Positions 63,393 through 64,000 of a stretch of 64,000 nt of DNA are shown here, one piece after another. Numbering within the stretch: position 1 is the stretch's first letter; each line of letters begins with the position of its first letter. The notes under the pieces were generated by a model. The model was not told the origin of the DNA. It worked only from the letters and a program-made list of their open reading frames with translations, and made no database searches. This DNA is from Dichotomocladium elegans (taxonomy: Eukaryota; Mucoromycota; Mucoromycetes; Mucorales; Lichtheimiaceae): positions 1,674,001-1,738,000 of the forward strand of contig JAIXMN010000004.1 in assembly GCA_025716815.1 (NCBI GenBank), in the 5' to 3' direction. The position numbers were made by a program, and so were the translations under genes.

Positions 63393-64000
63393 AAAAAAAA
63401 AAGGACAATCATACGCGCATACTTCAAATTTCTCTTTTTTAGCATTATGTCTGAATAACCATGAAGATATTCGAATACTTTTTGATGCATTGATTGTTTA
63501 TATTCGTGAAGAAAAGCAAAATATTCCTTAGGAATGATGATTTCTTTTCTACAACATAAGATATCTTCCTTCAACAAGCTCATGAGATGTATACCTCTAT
63601 ATCAGTAACACATAATGCCGCGGCTGCTAATCTACTTCAGAGTATTAATACATCCAAATGTAGCAATAGCAGAAAAATTGCGATACCCGGATATAAGAGA
63701 GAGTCGGATCCTCGGCGTTGTTCAGTTGCAGTCAAGAAACCCCCTACAATGAAACTAGACTAGATATACTGTACCAGCTGAAAATGTTTGATGACATACT
63801 GGAAAATTGAGAGAATACCAATGAAGCACAACAAAATGAATAGTAGGGAACAGAACAACTGTACTCGGAGAAAACCTAAATGTTACTGAGATATATTCCA
63901 CACTGACAAGATCCTAGAGATTCTGGTCACTTTAAGAAGCGGTGCAGCGAACAGTTAGTAGCTAACATATACTGAGGTATTAAACAAGAAACTAGATCAA
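63393..64000. other. Unassigned sequence at the window edge
   Basis: A minus-strand frame (63583-63296) fuses an unrelated Lys/Glu/Tyr-rich segment (HEYKQSMHQKVFEYLHGYSD) to the truncated Tc1 start. Beyond 63600 no gene or repeat is recognised before the window ends. Confidence 0.35.

Overview
The window is eukaryotic nuclear DNA from a filamentous fungus, most likely an early-diverging one (Mucoromycota, Mucorales-like). The basis is: genes split by many short introns (mostly 40-90 nt, GT...AG with some GC...AG); fungal orthologues (CRM1, SRO7/Lgl, YPT7, PHO8, MET14, SUI3, ADK1, STE11); a FAR1-type regulator and a tetrapartite relic-transposon background typical of zygomycete genomes. The phylum is inference from gene content; nothing in the window names the species. 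No rRNA, convincing tRNA, CRISPR or bacterial operon structure was seen.

Layout. 1-3096: no recognisable gene. 3097-14870: FAR1-domain protein (+), FHA protein (-), a decayed Tc1/mariner copy (7.1-8.2 kb), a bHLH factor (+), a small cysteine-rich secreted protein (+) and an AP180/CALM-type endocytic adaptor (+). 14.9-18.6 kb: gene-poor, with a second decayed Tc1 copy. 18662-28583: adenylate kinase (+), a calponin-homology/protein-kinase fusion (-), a secreted PLC-like phosphodiesterase (+), an Stm1/SERBP1-type ribosome-associated protein (+). 29186-45419: Ste11/Byr2-type MAPKKK (-), Rab7/Ypt7 (+), vacuolar alkaline phosphatase (-), APS kinase (+), eIF2-beta (-), Sro7/Lgl (+). 45.6-46.3 kb: third Tc1 relic. 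46894-57082: exportin-1/CRM1 (+) and a 1680-residue DUF3712-type membrane protein (-). 57.1-64 kb: gene-poor, with pogo-like inverted-repeat debris, a broken TnpB/Fanzor-like gene and a fourth Tc1 copy inserted at its 3' side.

The genes are mostly housekeeping, with an accent on signalling and membrane traffic (two kinases, Rab7, Sro7, AP180, Pho8). They are independent transcription units and not an operon. The most unusual items are: (1) a spliced gene model that joins a complete N-terminal calponin-homology domain to a Cdc15/SepH/Cdc7-like kinase whose catalytic HRD is HCD; (2) three introns that work only with a GC donor, one next to a 6-nt micro-exon in Rab7; (3) the nested Fanzor-like/Tc1 relic. 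Exon boundaries were worked out by hand from reading frame, splice consensus and family conservation, and no transcript data were available.
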